From Nocardia nova (GTDB taxonomy: Bacteria; Actinomycetota; Actinomycetes; Mycobacteriales; Mycobacteriaceae): a stretch of 64,000 bases of DNA. Shown here piece by piece: positions 53,242 through 62,901 of this stretch. The DNA is taken from assembly GCF_002933465.1 (NCBI RefSeq), contig NZ_PSZE01000011.1:144161-208160 (forward strand), written 5' to 3'. Each line of letters opens with the position of its first letter. Within the stretch, counting starts at the first letter, position 1. Position numbers and translations under genes: made by a program. The notes beneath the pieces were generated by a model that was not told the origin of the DNA, ran no database searches, and saw only the letters and a list, made by a program, of their open reading frames with translations.

Positions 53242-54698
53242 CGTCGACCACCGCGGCGAGCCGTGAATCCGATGCGCCCCAGAACCAGGCCCTGACCCAA
53301 GAGGAGACCATCGCCTCGCTGGGTACCTACGGCTACGGCTGGGCGGATTCGGATATCGCCGGCGCCAGCGCCAAGCGCGGCCTGTCCGAGGACGTCGTCC
53401 GCGACATCTCGGCGAAGAAGAACGAGCCCGAGTGGATGCTGGACATCCGCCTCAAGGCGCTGCGCATCTTCGACCGCAAGCCGATGCCGAACTGGGGCTC
53501 CAACCTCGAGGGCATCGACTTCGACAACATCAAGTACTTTGTGCGCTCGACCGAGAAGCAGGCCGAGAGCTGGGAAGATCTTCCCGAGGACATCAAGAAC
53601 ACCTACGACAAGCTGGGCATCCCGGAGGCGGAGAAGCAGCGGCTGGTGGCCGGTGTGGCCGCGCAGTACGAGTCGGAGGTCGTTTACCACCAGATCCGCG
53701 AGGACCTGGAGTCGCAGGGCGTGATCTTCCTCGACACCGACACCGGCCTGCGCGAGCACCCGGAGATCTTCCAGCAGTACTTCGGATCGGTGATTCCGGC
53801 CGGTGACAACAAGTTCTCCGCGCTGAACACCGCGGTGTGGTCGGGCGGCTCCTTCATCTACGTGCCGCCGGGTGTGCACGTCGACATCCCGCTGCAGGCC
53901 TACTTCCGGATCAACACCGAGAACATGGGCCAGTTCGAGCGGACGCTGATCATCGTCGACGAGGGCGCCTACGTGCACTACGTCGAGGGTTGTACCGCGC
54001 CGATCTACAAGTCGGACTCGCTGCACTCCGCGGTCGTGGAGATCATCGTCAAGGAGGGTGGCCGCTGCCGCTACACCACGATTCAGAACTGGTCGAACAA
54101 CGTCTACAACCTGGTCACCAAGCGGGCCAAGGCGGGCGCGGGCGCGACCATGGAGTGGATCGACGGCAATATCGGCTCCAAGGTCACCATGAAGTACCCC
54201 GCGGTGTGGATGACCGGTGAGCACGCCAAGGGTGAGGTGCTCTCGGTGGCGTTCGCCGGTGAGGGCCAGCACCAGGACACCGGTGCCAAGATGCTGCACC
54301 TGGCGCCGCACACCTCGTCGACCATCGTGTCGAAGTCGGTGGCGCGTGGTGGCGGCCGGGCCTCCTACCGTGGCCTGGTTCAGGTCAACAAGGGTGCGCA
54401 CGGTTCCAAGTCGACCGTGAAATGCGATGCGCTGCTGGTGGATACGGTCAGCCGGTCCGACACCTACCCCTACGTCGACATCCGTGAGGACGACGTGACG
54501 ATGGGCCACGAGGCCACCGTCTCGAAGGTGTCCGAGGATCAGTTGTTCTACCTGATGAGCCGCGGCATGACCGAGGACGAGGCGATGGCGATGGTGGTGC
54601 GCGGCTTCGTCGAGCCCATCGCCAAGGAACTGCCGATGGAATACGCGCTGGAACTGAACCGGCTCATCGAGCTGCAGATGGAAGGAGCGGTCGGCTAG
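53238..54698 (+). CDS. sufB: Fe-S cluster assembly scaffold SufB
   Basis: A 486-residue SufB; core of the SufBCD scaffold where clusters form. NKFSALNTAVWSGGSFIYVP, QFERTLIIVDEGAYVHYVEG with Cys in EGCTAP, and C-terminal RGMTEDEAMAMVVRGF are diagnostic. There is no intein, in contrast to many mycobacterial SufB genes. Start ATG at 53238, overlapping sufR, so translation is coupled. It shares one base with the sufD start. Confidence 0.96.
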   Translation: MTSTTAASRESDAPQNQALTQEETIASLGTYGYGWADSDIAGASAKRGLSEDVVRDISAKKNEPEWMLDIRLKALRIFDRKPMPNWGSNLEGIDFDNIKYFVRSTEKQAESWEDLPEDIKNTYDKLGIPEAEKQRLVAGVAAQYESEVVYHQIREDLESQGVIFLDTDTGLREHPEIFQQYFGSVIPAGDNKFSALNTAVWSGGSFIYVPPGVHVDIPLQAYFRINTENMGQFERTLIIVDEGAYVHYVEGCTAPIYKSDSLHSAVVEIIVKEGGRCRYTTIQNWSNNVYNLVTKRAKAGAGATMEWIDGNIGSKVTMKYPAVWMTGEHAKGEVLSVAFAGEGQHQDTGAKMLHLAPHTSSTIVSKSVARGGGRASYRGLVQVNKGAHGSKSTVKCDALLVDTVSRSDTYPYVDIREDDVTMGHEATVSKVSEDQLFYLMSRGMTEDEAMAMVVRGFVEPIAKELPMEYALELNRLIELQMEGAVG

Positions 54699-55930
54699 TG
54701 AGTGAGTTTGCGAACGAGCAAATCAACACTGCCGGTATTCCCATGAACAATGTTGCTGTCGCGGGTGAGGCCCGCGTCCCGGCTGTCAACAAGGGTGAGC
54801 TGTTCGCGTCGTTCGACGTGGCCGCATTCGAGGTGCCTTCGGCGCACGACGAGGTGTGGCGGTTCACTCCGCTGCGCCGGCTGCGTGGCCTGCACGACGG
54901 CACCGCGACGCGTGACGGCCGGGCCGGGATCGAGGTCGCCGCTGTCGACGGCTCGGCCATCGACGGCGTGACCGTCGAGACCGTCGGCCGTGACGACAAG
55001 CGTCTCGGCGAAGGCGGCGTGCCCACCGATCGTGTTGCCGCCCAGGCCTATTCGGGTTTCGAGCAGGCGACTGTGGTGTCGGTCGGCGCCGAAACCGAGG
55101 TTGACCGTCCGGTCGTCGTCCGGGTCACCGGCCCCGGCGCGGACAAGACCGCCTTCGGCCACCTGCAGATCCGGCTCGGCAACTTCGCGGCTGCGACCGT
55201 GGTGATCGATCAGCGGGGCAGCGGAACCTACGCGGAGAACGTCGAATTCGTGCTCGGCGACAGCGCCAAGCTGACCGTGGTGGCCGTTCAGGATTGGGCC
55301 GACGACGCCGTGCACGTCACGGCCCATCACGCCAAGCTGGGCCGTGACGCCGTCCTGCGGCACACCGATGTCACCCTCGGTGGCGACCTGGTTCGCCTGA
55401 CCGCGACCGTGCGCTACGACGGTCCGGGTGGCGACGCCGAACTGCTCGGCCTGTACTTCGCCGACGACGGACAGCATTTCGAGCAGCGCCTGCTGGTCGA
55501 CCACGCGCAGCCGCACTGCAAGTCGAATGTGCTGTACAAGGGTGCGCTGCAGGGCGATCCGAGGTCGGCCAAGCCCGACGCGCACACCGTCTGGGTCGGC
55601 GATGTGCTGATCCGCGCGGAGGCCGAGGGCACCGACACCTATGAGGCCAACCGTAATCTGGTTCTCACCGACGGCGCTCGTGCCGATTCGGTGCCCAATC
55701 TCGAGATCGAGACCGGCGAGATCCTGGGCGCCGGACACGCCTCGGCGACGGGCCGATTCGATGACGAGCAGCTGTTCTACCTGCGTGCTCGCGGTATTCC
55801 GGAGGAGGCCGCCCGCCGTCTGGTGGTTCGTGGCTTCTTCCACGAGATCATCCAGAAGATCGCGGTCGTCGAGATCCGGGAGCGGCTGGAGTCGGCCATC
55901 GAGGCCGAACTCGCCGCCATCGGTGCCTAG
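54698..55930 (+). CDS. sufD: Fe-S cluster assembly protein SufD
   Basis: A 410-residue SufD, partner of SufB in the scaffold. FRFTPLRRLRGLHDG-like VWRFTPLRRLRGLHDG near 50, YAENVEFVLGDSAKLTVVAV in the beta-helix, HCKSNVLYKGALQG, and C-terminal ARGIPEEAARRLVVRGFFHE. The conserved histidine of the SufD sequence block is present. Start GTG overlapping the sufB stop by one base. Confidence 0.95.
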   Translation: MSEFANEQINTAGIPMNNVAVAGEARVPAVNKGELFASFDVAAFEVPSAHDEVWRFTPLRRLRGLHDGTATRDGRAGIEVAAVDGSAIDGVTVETVGRDDKRLGEGGVPTDRVAAQAYSGFEQATVVSVGAETEVDRPVVVRVTGPGADKTAFGHLQIRLGNFAAATVVIDQRGSGTYAENVEFVLGDSAKLTVVAVQDWADDAVHVTAHHAKLGRDAVLRHTDVTLGGDLVRLTATVRYDGPGGDAELLGLYFADDGQHFEQRLLVDHAQPHCKSNVLYKGALQGDPRSAKPDAHTVWVGDVLIRAEAEGTDTYEANRNLVLTDGARADSVPNLEIETGEILGAGHASATGRFDDEQLFYLRARGIPEEAARRLVVRGFFHEIIQKIAVVEIRERLESAIEAELAAIGA

Positions 55931-55981
55931 CGCCGGCGCGTCCTGGCAGCCCGAAACCTCCACCAGCCCAGAAGGAATGCA

Positions 55982-56758
55982 ATGACCACCCTCGAAATCA
56001 AGGACCTGCACGCCGAAGTCGCCAATCCCGACGAGAACGGCGAGCCCATCAAGATCCTCAAGGGCGTGAACCTCACCGTGAACTCGGGCGAGACCCACGC
56101 CATCATGGGTCCGAACGGCTCGGGCAAGTCCACTCTGTCCTACGCTATCGCCGGGCACCCGAAGTACACGGTGACGCAGGGTTCGATCACCCTCGACGGC
56201 GAGGACGTGCTGGCCATGTCCGTCGATGAGCGTGCCCGCGCCGGCCTGTTCCTGGCGATGCAGTACCCGGTGGAGGTGCCGGGTGTGTCCATGTCGAACT
56301 TCTTACGCACCGCCGCCACCGCCGTGCGCGGCGAGGCCCCGAAGCTGCGCCACTGGGTCAAGGAAGTCAAGGAGTCGATGGGCGAGCTGGAGATCGACGC
56401 CGCATTCGCCGACCGCAGTGTCAATGAGGGCTTCTCCGGTGGTGAGAAGAAGCGCCACGAAATCCTGCAGCTGGGCCTGCTCAAGCCTAAGATCGCCATC
56501 CTCGACGAGACCGACTCGGGTCTGGACGTCGATGCGCTGCGCATCGTCTCCGAGGGCGTCAACCGCTACAAGGAGCGCGAGAACGGCGGCATCCTGCTGA
56601 TCACCCACTACACCCGGATCCTGCGCTACATCCAGCCGCAGTTCGTGCACGTGTTCGTGGGCGGCCGCATCGTGGCCGAGGGTGGCTCCGAGCTGGCCGA
56701 CGAACTCGACGCCAACGGCTACGTCCGCTTCACACAGACCGCGACCGCGGGAGCCTGA
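55982..56758 (+). CDS. sufC: Fe-S assembly ATPase SufC
   Basis: A 258-residue ABC-type ATPase that energises SufBCD. Walker A GPNGSGKS near residues 41-48, FLAMQYPVEVPGVSM Q-loop, signature FSGGEKKRHE, Walker B IAILDETDSGLD and the H-loop TH. It starts 51 bases after sufD with AGAAGGA upstream. It is followed by sufS after one base. Confidence 0.96.
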   Translation: MTTLEIKDLHAEVANPDENGEPIKILKGVNLTVNSGETHAIMGPNGSGKSTLSYAIAGHPKYTVTQGSITLDGEDVLAMSVDERARAGLFLAMQYPVEVPGVSMSNFLRTAATAVRGEAPKLRHWVKEVKESMGELEIDAAFADRSVNEGFSGGEKKRHEILQLGLLKPKIAILDETDSGLDVDALRIVSEGVNRYKERENGGILLITHYTRILRYIQPQFVHVFVGGRIVAEGGSELADELDANGYVRFTQTATAGA

Positions 56759-56759
56759 T

Positions 56760-58019
56760 ATGACCGCTGTGACACGCACACTCGACGTCGCCAGGATCCG
56801 GGCCGATTTCCCGATCCTGAACCGGACGGTGCGTGACGGAAAACCGTTGGTGTACCTGGATTCCGGGGCCACCTCGCAGCGACCGCTGGCCGTCCTGGAC
56901 GCCGAACGCGAATTCCTCACCCACTCCAATGCCGCCGTGCACCGCGGCGCGCATCAGCTCGCCGAGGAGGCGACCGACGCCTACGAGGGCGCTCGGGCCG
57001 ACATCGCGCGCTTCGTGGGGGTGGAGGCGAACGAGATCGTCTTCACCAAGAACGCCACCGAATCGCTGAACCTGGTGACGTATTCGTTCTCCGACGACCG
57101 CTTCCCGTACCACGTGGGACCGGGCGACGAGATCGTGATCACCGAACTGGAGCATCACGCGAACCTCGTTCCGTGGCAGGAACTCGCGCGTCGCACCGGC
57201 GCCACCCTGAAGTGGTATGGCATCACCGACGACGGGCGCATCGATCTGGATTCACTGGAGCTGACGCCCGCGACCAAGGTCGTCGCGTTCACGCATCAGT
57301 CGAATGTGACCGGTGCGGTCGCCGACGTGCACGAGATGGTGCGCCGGGCCAAGGCGGTCGGCGCTCTGGTGGTGCTCGACGCCTGCCAATCCGTCCCGCA
57401 TATGCCGGTGAACTTCCGTGAGCTCGGCGTCGATTTCGCCGCGTTCTCCGGGCACAAGATGCTGGGTCCGTCCGGTGTTGGTGTGCTCTACGGCCGGTAC
57501 GCCTTGCTCGAGGAGACCCCGCCGTTCATCACCGGCGGATCCATGATCGAGACGGTCACCATGGAGGCGACCACCTACGCGGCACCGCCGCAGCGGTTCG
57601 AGGCCGGCGTGCCGATGACCTCGCAGGTGGTCGGATTGGGCGCGGCCGTGCGATATCTCGACGCGATCGGGATGGATGCCGTTGCCGCGCACGAACATAC
57701 GCTGGTCGGCGCCGCCCTGGAGGGACTCGGCGCGATCGACGGCGTAGCCATCGTGGGGCCGGCCGAGAACGTGGACCGCGGTGGCGCGGTGTCGTTCGTG
57801 GTCGACGGAATCCACCCGCACGACGTGGGTCAGATCCTGGACGACGAGGGCGTCGCCATCCGGGTCGGGCACCATTGCGCCTGGCCGCTGATGCGCCGGC
57901 TCGGCGTACCCGCCACCGCCCGGGCCTCCTTCGCGGTCTACAACACCCTGGACGAGGTGGAGGCGCTGGTGGCCGCGGTCCGTAAGGCACAGAAATTCTT
58001 CGGGGTGGCCGACCGTTGA
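56760..58019 (+). CDS. sufS: Cysteine desulfurase SufS
   Basis: A 419-residue type II cysteine desulfurase. PLP lysine in FSGHKMLGPSGVGVLYG, DACQSVPHMP, catalytic cysteine in RVGHHCAWPLMRRLG near residue 375. It delivers persulfide to SufU. Start ATG at 56760, one base after the sufC stop; longer frames overlap sufC. Confidence 0.95.
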   Translation: MTAVTRTLDVARIRADFPILNRTVRDGKPLVYLDSGATSQRPLAVLDAEREFLTHSNAAVHRGAHQLAEEATDAYEGARADIARFVGVEANEIVFTKNATESLNLVTYSFSDDRFPYHVGPGDEIVITELEHHANLVPWQELARRTGATLKWYGITDDGRIDLDSLELTPATKVVAFTHQSNVTGAVADVHEMVRRAKAVGALVVLDACQSVPHMPVNFRELGVDFAAFSGHKMLGPSGVGVLYGRYALLEETPPFITGGSMIETVTMEATTYAAPPQRFEAGVPMTSQVVGLGAAVRYLDAIGMDAVAAHEHTLVGAALEGLGAIDGVAIVGPAENVDRGGAVSFVVDGIHPHDVGQILDDEGVAIRVGHHCAWPLMRRLGVPATARASFAVYNTLDEVEALVAAVRKAQKFFGVADR

Positions 58020-58066
58020 ATTCAGGTGAGCGCGAGCGACCAGTGAACGGGGCGTGAGATTTCGCA

Positions 58067-58564
58067 ATGCGTATGGAACAGATGTACCAGGAAGTGATCC
58101 TGGACCACTACAAGCATCCGCACCACCGCGGGCTGCGGGAGCCGTTCGGCGCCGAGGTGCATCACGTCAACCCGACCTGCGGGGACGAGGTGACCCTGCG
58201 GGTGCACATCGACGACAACGGTGACGTCGCCGATGTGTCCTACGACGGGCAAGGCTGCTCGATCAGCCAGGCCGCCACGTCGATCCTCACCGATCAGGTC
58301 ATCGGCCAGCCCGTGCAGCAGGCGCTGAAGGTGGTCGACTCCTACAGCGAGATGATCTCGAGCCGCGGCACGGTCGAGGGCGACGAGGATGTGATCGGCG
58401 ACGGTATCGCGCTGGCCGGGGTGGCGAAATATCCGGCCCGGGTGAAATGTGCCCTGCTGGGCTGGATGGCGTTCAAGGACGCCGTGGTGCGGATAACCTC
58501 GGCCGAAGAGACCAAGCGGACCATGGACAACGGGTCCGCCGGAAATGGGGAACGTCATGACTGA
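58067..58564 (+). CDS. sufU: Sulfur transfer protein SufU
   Basis: A 165-residue zinc-binding sulfurtransferase of the IscU fold. NPTCGDEV, GQGCSISQA and VKCALLGW provide the three cysteines, and Asp in CGD is the fourth Zn ligand. SufU accepts sulfur from SufS. It overlaps the sufT start by eight bases. Confidence 0.94.
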   Translation: MRMEQMYQEVILDHYKHPHHRGLREPFGAEVHHVNPTCGDEVTLRVHIDDNGDVADVSYDGQGCSISQAATSILTDQVIGQPVQQALKVVDSYSEMISSRGTVEGDEDVIGDGIALAGVAKYPARVKCALLGWMAFKDAVVRITSAEETKRTMDNGSAGNGERHD

Positions 58565-58928
58565 GACGCCGGCAACCGAACAGCCGAACACCGAGGCCGA
58601 ACTCTCCCAGGAACAGATCGCGCTGCTCGAGGATATGGAGGAGGCGATGCGTGACGTCGTCGACCCCGAACTCGGCATTAACGTGGTCGATCTGGGACTG
58701 GTCTACGGGATGCGGGTCGAGGAGGACGTGGCCGTTCTCGACATGACCCTCACCTCCGCGGCTTGCCCGCTCACCGACGTCATCGAGGATCAGTCGCGAA
58801 ACGCGCTGGTGCGCAGCGGTTTGGTGGAGGATCTGAAGATCAACTGGGTCTGGATGCCGCCGTGGGGGCCGGACAAGATCACCGACGACGGGCGCGAACA
58901 GCTGCGCGCACTGGGCTTCACGGTCTGA
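58557..58928 (+). CDS. sufT: SufT (DUF59/MIP18-type Fe-S maturation protein)
   Basis: A 123-residue protein with VVDPELGINVVDLGLVYGM and a conserved cysteine in LTSAACPLTDVIEDQ, and the motif WVWMPPWGPDKITDDGREQL. SufT-type proteins act late in cluster delivery. ATG at 58557, overlapping sufU; an upstream ATG at 58545 is unlikely because it lies inside the sufU end. It closes the sufRBDCSUT operon. Confidence 0.93.
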   Translation: MTETPATEQPNTEAELSQEQIALLEDMEEAMRDVVDPELGINVVDLGLVYGMRVEEDVAVLDMTLTSAACPLTDVIEDQSRNALVRSGLVEDLKINWVWMPPWGPDKITDDGREQLRALGFTV

Positions 58929-59026
58929 TTCTCGCCACCGGGTAGGGGGGAAGTGGACATTCGGGGTCGCCGAGGAGCAGGATCGCCTGCGTCCGGTACG
59001 CAGACTTGAACGGGGTGGATTCACGG

Positions 59027-59464
59027 ATGTCCCATATGTTTACGCGGCGCGTCCGCTCGGCGGTCGTCGCGGCCGTCGCCGGTGCGGGTTTCGCGGTGGC
59101 CGGTGCCGCCGGTTCGGCTCAGGCCGACGGTGACCTGCATGGTGCGATCGCCTACTCCGACAGCAGCGGAGTGGTGGCCGCGGCCACCAACTTCGCCGAC
59201 GCGCCCAGCGCGGATGCTGCGGCTCGGGCGCACTGTGGTCGTGGTGATTGCCGCGTCATCTTGGATTTCAGCAACGGCTGCGGTGCTGTCGCCCAGGGAG
59301 CGGACGGCCGGATCGCAGTCGGCTGGGGTCCGACCCAGGTCGAGGCGGAGAAGCAGGCGAGGGATTTCCTGGGGCCGAGCGCCCCGCCGTTCCCCGACCT
59401 GGGGAGCGCGAGCCCGCGCCCGGCGAACATCGCCTTGAGCAGTTGCACCGCGAACGCGCACTGA
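59027..59464 (+). CDS. Secreted DUF4189 protein
   Basis: A 145-residue exported protein: signal peptide from residue 1 to about 33 (TRRVRSAVVAAVAGAGFAVA...QA), then DLHGAIAYSDSSG and the DUF4189 core with AAARAHCGRGDCRVILDFSNGCGAVAQG, GVGWGPTQVEAEKQAR-like VGWGPTQVEAEKQARDFLG. Four cysteines could form two disulfides. Such proteins are typical of Nocardia and mycobacteria; the role is unknown. Start ATG at 59027; an internal ATG at 59036 is close. A terminator follows. Confidence 0.83.
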   Translation: MSHMFTRRVRSAVVAAVAGAGFAVAGAAGSAQADGDLHGAIAYSDSSGVVAAATNFADAPSADAAARAHCGRGDCRVILDFSNGCGAVAQGADGRIAVGWGPTQVEAEKQARDFLGPSAPPFPDLGSASPRPANIALSSCTANAH

Positions 59465-59479
59465 TCGTTTCACACCAAC

Positions 59480-59517
59480 GGCGGCCGCCCTGGATCGCAG
59501 GGCGGCCGCCATTGTTT
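59480..59517 (+). terminator. Terminator hairpin
   Basis: A perfect 13-bp stem GGCGGCCGCCCTG / CAGGGCGGCCGCC with a GATCG loop, followed by ATTGTTT. It lies just after the DUF4189 gene and shortly before the acyl-CoA dehydrogenase gene. Confidence 0.8.
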
Positions 59518-59588
59518 CCCCGAGAAGGCCAGCTGCGCGATATCGTGAGTGCCGAATTGCCGGACCGGCCGAAACGGTAGGAGCAGCA

Positions 59589-60851
59589 GTGGATTTCGAC
59601 ATCCCCTCCGAGCTCAGCGACTATCTGGCCGAACTGGATGCCTTCATCGACCGCGAGATCGTGCCGCTCGAGCGTGAGAACGACAACATCCGCTTCTTCG
59701 ACCACCGCCGTGAAGACGCGCGCACCGACTGGGATCGCGGCGGGCTGCCCAGTGCCGAGTGGGAGGATCTGCTCGCCGAGACCCGCCGCCGCGCCGATGC
59801 CGCCGGGCACTACCGCTACGCCTTTCCACCCGAATTCGGCGGCCGCGGCGGCACCAACCTCGATATGGCCGTCATCCGCGAACACCTCGCCCGCCGGGGT
59901 CTCGGCCTGCACTGCGATCTGCAGAACGAACATGCCGTGGTCGCCAACAACGTGGGCCTGCTGCTGATGCTGGAATACGGTTCGCCGCGACAGCAGGCGG
60001 AGTGGGTGGAGGGCCTGGCGGCGGGTACGAAATTCTTCGCCTTCGGCATCACCGAACCCGAACACGGTTCCGACGCCACCCATATGGACACCCGGGCGGT
60101 GCGCGACGGCGACGGCTGGGTGATCAACGGCGAGAAGACCTGGAATACCGGCATTCACACCGCCGACGCCGATTTGATCTTCGCGCGCACCGCCGGCGAG
60201 GCGGGTGACGGCACCGGTATCACCGCGTTCCTGGTGCCGCCCAATACCCGCGGGTTCACGGTCGAGGAATACCTGTGGACCTTCAACATGCCCACCGATC
60301 ACGGGCGGGTCACCCTGCGCGACGTGCGCGTCGGCGCCGACGCCGTCTTCGGACCCGAGGGCCGCGGGCTGGCGGTTGTCCAGCATTTCTTCAACGAGAA
60401 CCGGGTTCGCCAGGCGGCGTCGAGCCTCGGGGCGGCGCAATACTGCATCGACCGGGCGGTGGCGTATGCCAAGGAGCGCAAGCCCTTCGGTAAAGCGCTC
60501 GCCGACAATCAGGCGATCCAGTTCCCGCTGGTCGAATTGCACACCCAGTGCGAGATGTTGCGCACGCTGATCCACAAGACCGCCTGGACCATGGATCGTC
60601 ACGGCACGTTCGCCGCTTCCGAACAGGTGTCGATGTGCAATTACTGGGCCAACCGTTTGTGCTGTGAGGCAGCCGATCGTGCCATGCAGGTGTACGGCGG
60701 CCTCGGCTATTCCCGCCACCAGCCGTTCGAACACATCTACCGCCACCACCGCCGCTATCGAATCACCGAGGGAGCGGAGGAGATTCAGATGCGGCGAGTA
60801 GCGGGCTACCTGTTCGGATTCATGTCCTCCCGTGCGCCCAAAGGCGTGTGA
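59589..60851 (+). CDS. Acyl-CoA dehydrogenase
   Basis: A 420-residue FAD enzyme of beta-oxidation or related catabolism. FAFGITEPEHGSDATHM is the FAD signature, GWVINGEKTWNTGIHTAD in the middle domain, YGGLGYSRHQPFEHIYRHHR and ITEGAEEIQM near the C-terminus with the catalytic Glu position. The GAEE in place of GTSE suggests a specialised branch. No partner is adjacent, so the acyl substrate is unknown. Confidence 0.9.
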   Translation: MDFDIPSELSDYLAELDAFIDREIVPLERENDNIRFFDHRREDARTDWDRGGLPSAEWEDLLAETRRRADAAGHYRYAFPPEFGGRGGTNLDMAVIREHLARRGLGLHCDLQNEHAVVANNVGLLLMLEYGSPRQQAEWVEGLAAGTKFFAFGITEPEHGSDATHMDTRAVRDGDGWVINGEKTWNTGIHTADADLIFARTAGEAGDGTGITAFLVPPNTRGFTVEEYLWTFNMPTDHGRVTLRDVRVGADAVFGPEGRGLAVVQHFFNENRVRQAASSLGAAQYCIDRAVAYAKERKPFGKALADNQAIQFPLVELHTQCEMLRTLIHKTAWTMDRHGTFAASEQVSMCNYWANRLCCEAADRAMQVYGGLGYSRHQPFEHIYRHHRRYRITEGAEEIQMRRVAGYLFGFMSSRAPKGV

Positions 60852-60905
60852 GGCTGCGGCCTCGAAGGAGTTCGGAGAAGATCGGGGCTTTCCACGTGCA
60901 CGGAA

Positions 60906-60941
60906 ACGGCCCCGCGTCCGGTGAGGGGACCGCGGGGCCGT
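60906..60941. terminator. Bidirectional terminator
   Basis: ACGGCCCCGCG and CGCGGGGCCGT form an 11-bp stem, possibly extended, with a loop of 14 bases. It separates the converging acyl-CoA dehydrogenase and RDD genes. Confidence 0.7.
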
Positions 60942-60961
60942 GACAGCGCTGGGTGGCGACG

Positions 60962-61747
60962 TTACTGCTGAGCCTGCACCACGATGGTGCCGACGATCTT
61001 GTCGGCGAAGGTCTGGTTCTTCTCGTCCCACAGCGGCCACAGATAGCCGAGGCCGCACAGGGCGTTGTCGAGAATGTGGCAGAGCTTGCGCACGAAGGCC
61101 ATACCGAAACCGAGCACCTGGCCGTCGGCTTCCTTGATCACGCGGATGCCGACCAGTTTCTTACCCGGAGTCTGCCCGGTGGTGCCTTCCAGATAGATCA
61201 GGTACAGCGCCGCCGCGGCCATGACCAGGAACGCCAGCAACATCAGAATGATGCCGACCGCCGTCATGCCGCCGCCCGTGCAGGTGCTGGAGTAGGAGTA
61301 CGTGGAGCCGTAGGAGTCGTCGCTACTCGAGCAGTCGAGGTCCTTGGTGCCCAGGCCGATTGCCAGCCCGTACAGAATGCCGAACGGCACGCCGATGATC
61401 AGCCCGTCGACGAGGTAACCGCCGACCCGTGCGATCCAGCTCGCGTAGGGCGCCGGCGGACCGTAACCGGGTTGCGGATAGCCGTATCCCGATCCAGCGG
61501 GAGGATAGCCGGCGCCGGGCGGGGGAGCGCCGTAATTCGGTTGCGCCGCAGCGTATCCCGGAGCAGCGGTGCCGTATCCCTGTTGCGGAGCCCCGTATCC
61601 GGGCGGCGGGGTGCCGTAGCCCGGTGCCGGCGCGCCGTAGCCCGGCGGGGGTGCGCCGTAGCCCGGCTGCTGGCCGGCGGGCGGATACCCGTAGCCCGGT
61701 TGCCCCGGCTGGCCGTACGGGCCGTTCGGGTCCGACGGGTTGGTCAT
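60962..61747 (-). CDS. RDD-family membrane protein with PGYG repeats
   Basis: A 261-residue protein. Residues 1-100 are a disordered Pro/Gly/Tyr-rich region with about ten PGYG-type repeats (for example PPPGYGAPAPGYGTP). The RDD domain follows: WIARVGGYLVDGLIIGVP near 105, three or four helices, and TTGQTPGKKLVGIRV. A loop of Ser/Tyr/Cys (DCSSSDDSYGSTYSYSSTC) separates two helices. Function is unknown; RDD proteins are proposed transporters. Same general architecture (repeat tail plus helices) as the protein at 4586. Confidence 0.86.
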   Translation of the reverse strand: MTNPSDPNGPYGQPGQPGYGYPPAGQQPGYGAPPPGYGAPAPGYGTPPPGYGAPQQGYGTAAPGYAAAQPNYGAPPPGAGYPPAGSGYGYPQPGYGPPAPYASWIARVGGYLVDGLIIGVPFGILYGLAIGLGTKDLDCSSSDDSYGSTYSYSSTCTGGGMTAVGIILMLLAFLVMAAAALYLIYLEGTTGQTPGKKLVGIRVIKEADGQVLGFGMAFVRKLCHILDNALCGLGYLWPLWDEKNQTFADKIVGTIVVQAQQ

Positions 61748-61941
61748 ATGTGGTTCCTCCGGAAGCTGGTGGTACGGGGACGATCCGGGCCCCGACCGGG
61801 TCGAACTGTGATTGCACCGTACGGTAACCGCCAGGCCCCGCCAAAGTATGGCCGACCCGCGCGAAATGGGCGCGCTGAACAGTCGGATATCTCACGATTG
61901 CCCGATTCGGCGAATACCTCGGAATCGGCGCGGACGCGCGT

Positions 61942-62901
61942 CTACGCCCCCTTGCGCGTCTGTTTGGTGGCCTTGGGCGCCGCCTTCTTCGCCGTCGACT
62001 TGCTCGCCGATTTGGTGCCGCTCGATTTCGCCGCGGCCCGCTTCGTGGTCGCCTTCGCGGTCGACTTGGCCGCGGACTTCGAGGCGCGGCTCCGGCTCGG
62101 CTTTCCGGATTCCCCACCGCGGCCGGTGGCTTCGAGGCTGCGCTGCAGCGCGGCCACCAGATCGACCACCTCGGCATCCATCTGCGCGGGTTCGGCTTCT
62201 TCGTGGCGGGTGACGCGGTCGGACCCGGATTCGATGGCCTCGTCGAGCAGCTTCTTCAGCTCGATCTGATATTCGTCGGTGTACTGATCGGGATCGAAAT
62301 CCTCCGACATGCTGTCGACCAGCGTCTGCGCCATCGCGACCTCCTGCGAGCGCGGCGCGGCGGCATCATCGAGCGATTCGAATTCGGCGGCCCGCACCTC
62401 GTCCGGCCACAGCAGTGTCTGCAACACCAGCACCCCGTCACGCACCCGCAGCGCCGCCAGCCGCGTCTTCTGCCGCAGCGTGAAATGCACCAGAGCGACC
62501 CGATCCACCTGATCGAGCGTCTTCGCGAGCAATACGTACGCCTTGGGTGTCGTGGAGTCCGGCTCGAGGTAGTAACTGCGGTCGAACAGGATCGGATCGA
62601 TCTGCTCGGAGGGCACGAACTGCAGCACCGGTATCTCGTGCTTCTCGGCCACCGGCAACTTCGCGAAATCCTCGTCGGTGAGAATCACCTTGTCGCCCTC
62701 GGGCGACTCGTACGCCTTGTCGATATCCGCGAAGGCCACCGACTGCCCGCACACCGTGCAGACACGGTCGTATTTGATCCGTCCGCCGTCCTTGGCATGG
62801 ACCTGATGAAACCTGATGTCATGGTCCTCGGTCGCGGTATAAACCTTCACCGGGACATTCACCAGCCCGAACGCGATGGAACCCTTCCAGATCGATCGCA
62901 T
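61942..62901 (-). CDS. ku: Non-homologous end-joining protein Ku
   Basis: A 319-residue bacterial Ku: MRSIWKGSIAFGLVNVPVKV at the N-terminus, CTVCGQSV, FVPSEQIDPILFDRSYYLEP and ALVHFTLRQKTRLAALR. It forms a homodimeric ring on DNA ends and recruits LigD. The last 60 residues are a Lys/Ala/Ser-rich tail (KSTAKATTKRAAAKS...), which in other Ku proteins binds DNA. LigD is not adjacent. The start lies next to an IS3 remnant. Confidence 0.95.
   Translation of the reverse strand: MRSIWKGSIAFGLVNVPVKVYTATEDHDIRFHQVHAKDGGRIKYDRVCTVCGQSVAFADIDKAYESPEGDKVILTDEDFAKLPVAEKHEIPVLQFVPSEQIDPILFDRSYYLEPDSTTPKAYVLLAKTLDQVDRVALVHFTLRQKTRLAALRVRDGVLVLQTLLWPDEVRAAEFESLDDAAAPRSQEVAMAQTLVDSMSEDFDPDQYTDEYQIELKKLLDEAIESGSDRVTRHEEAEPAQMDAEVVDLVAALQRSLEATGRGGESGKPSRSRASKSAAKSTAKATTKRAAAKSSGTKSASKSTAKKAAPKATKQTRKGA

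Noticed and set aside
53238..54698. Intein in SufB
   Set aside because: Extein blocks run continuously and length is that of intein-free SufB.
59480..60941. GC-rich inverted repeats around the acyl-CoA dehydrogenase as mobile-element ends
   Set aside because: The two hairpins differ in sequence and have terminator geometry.
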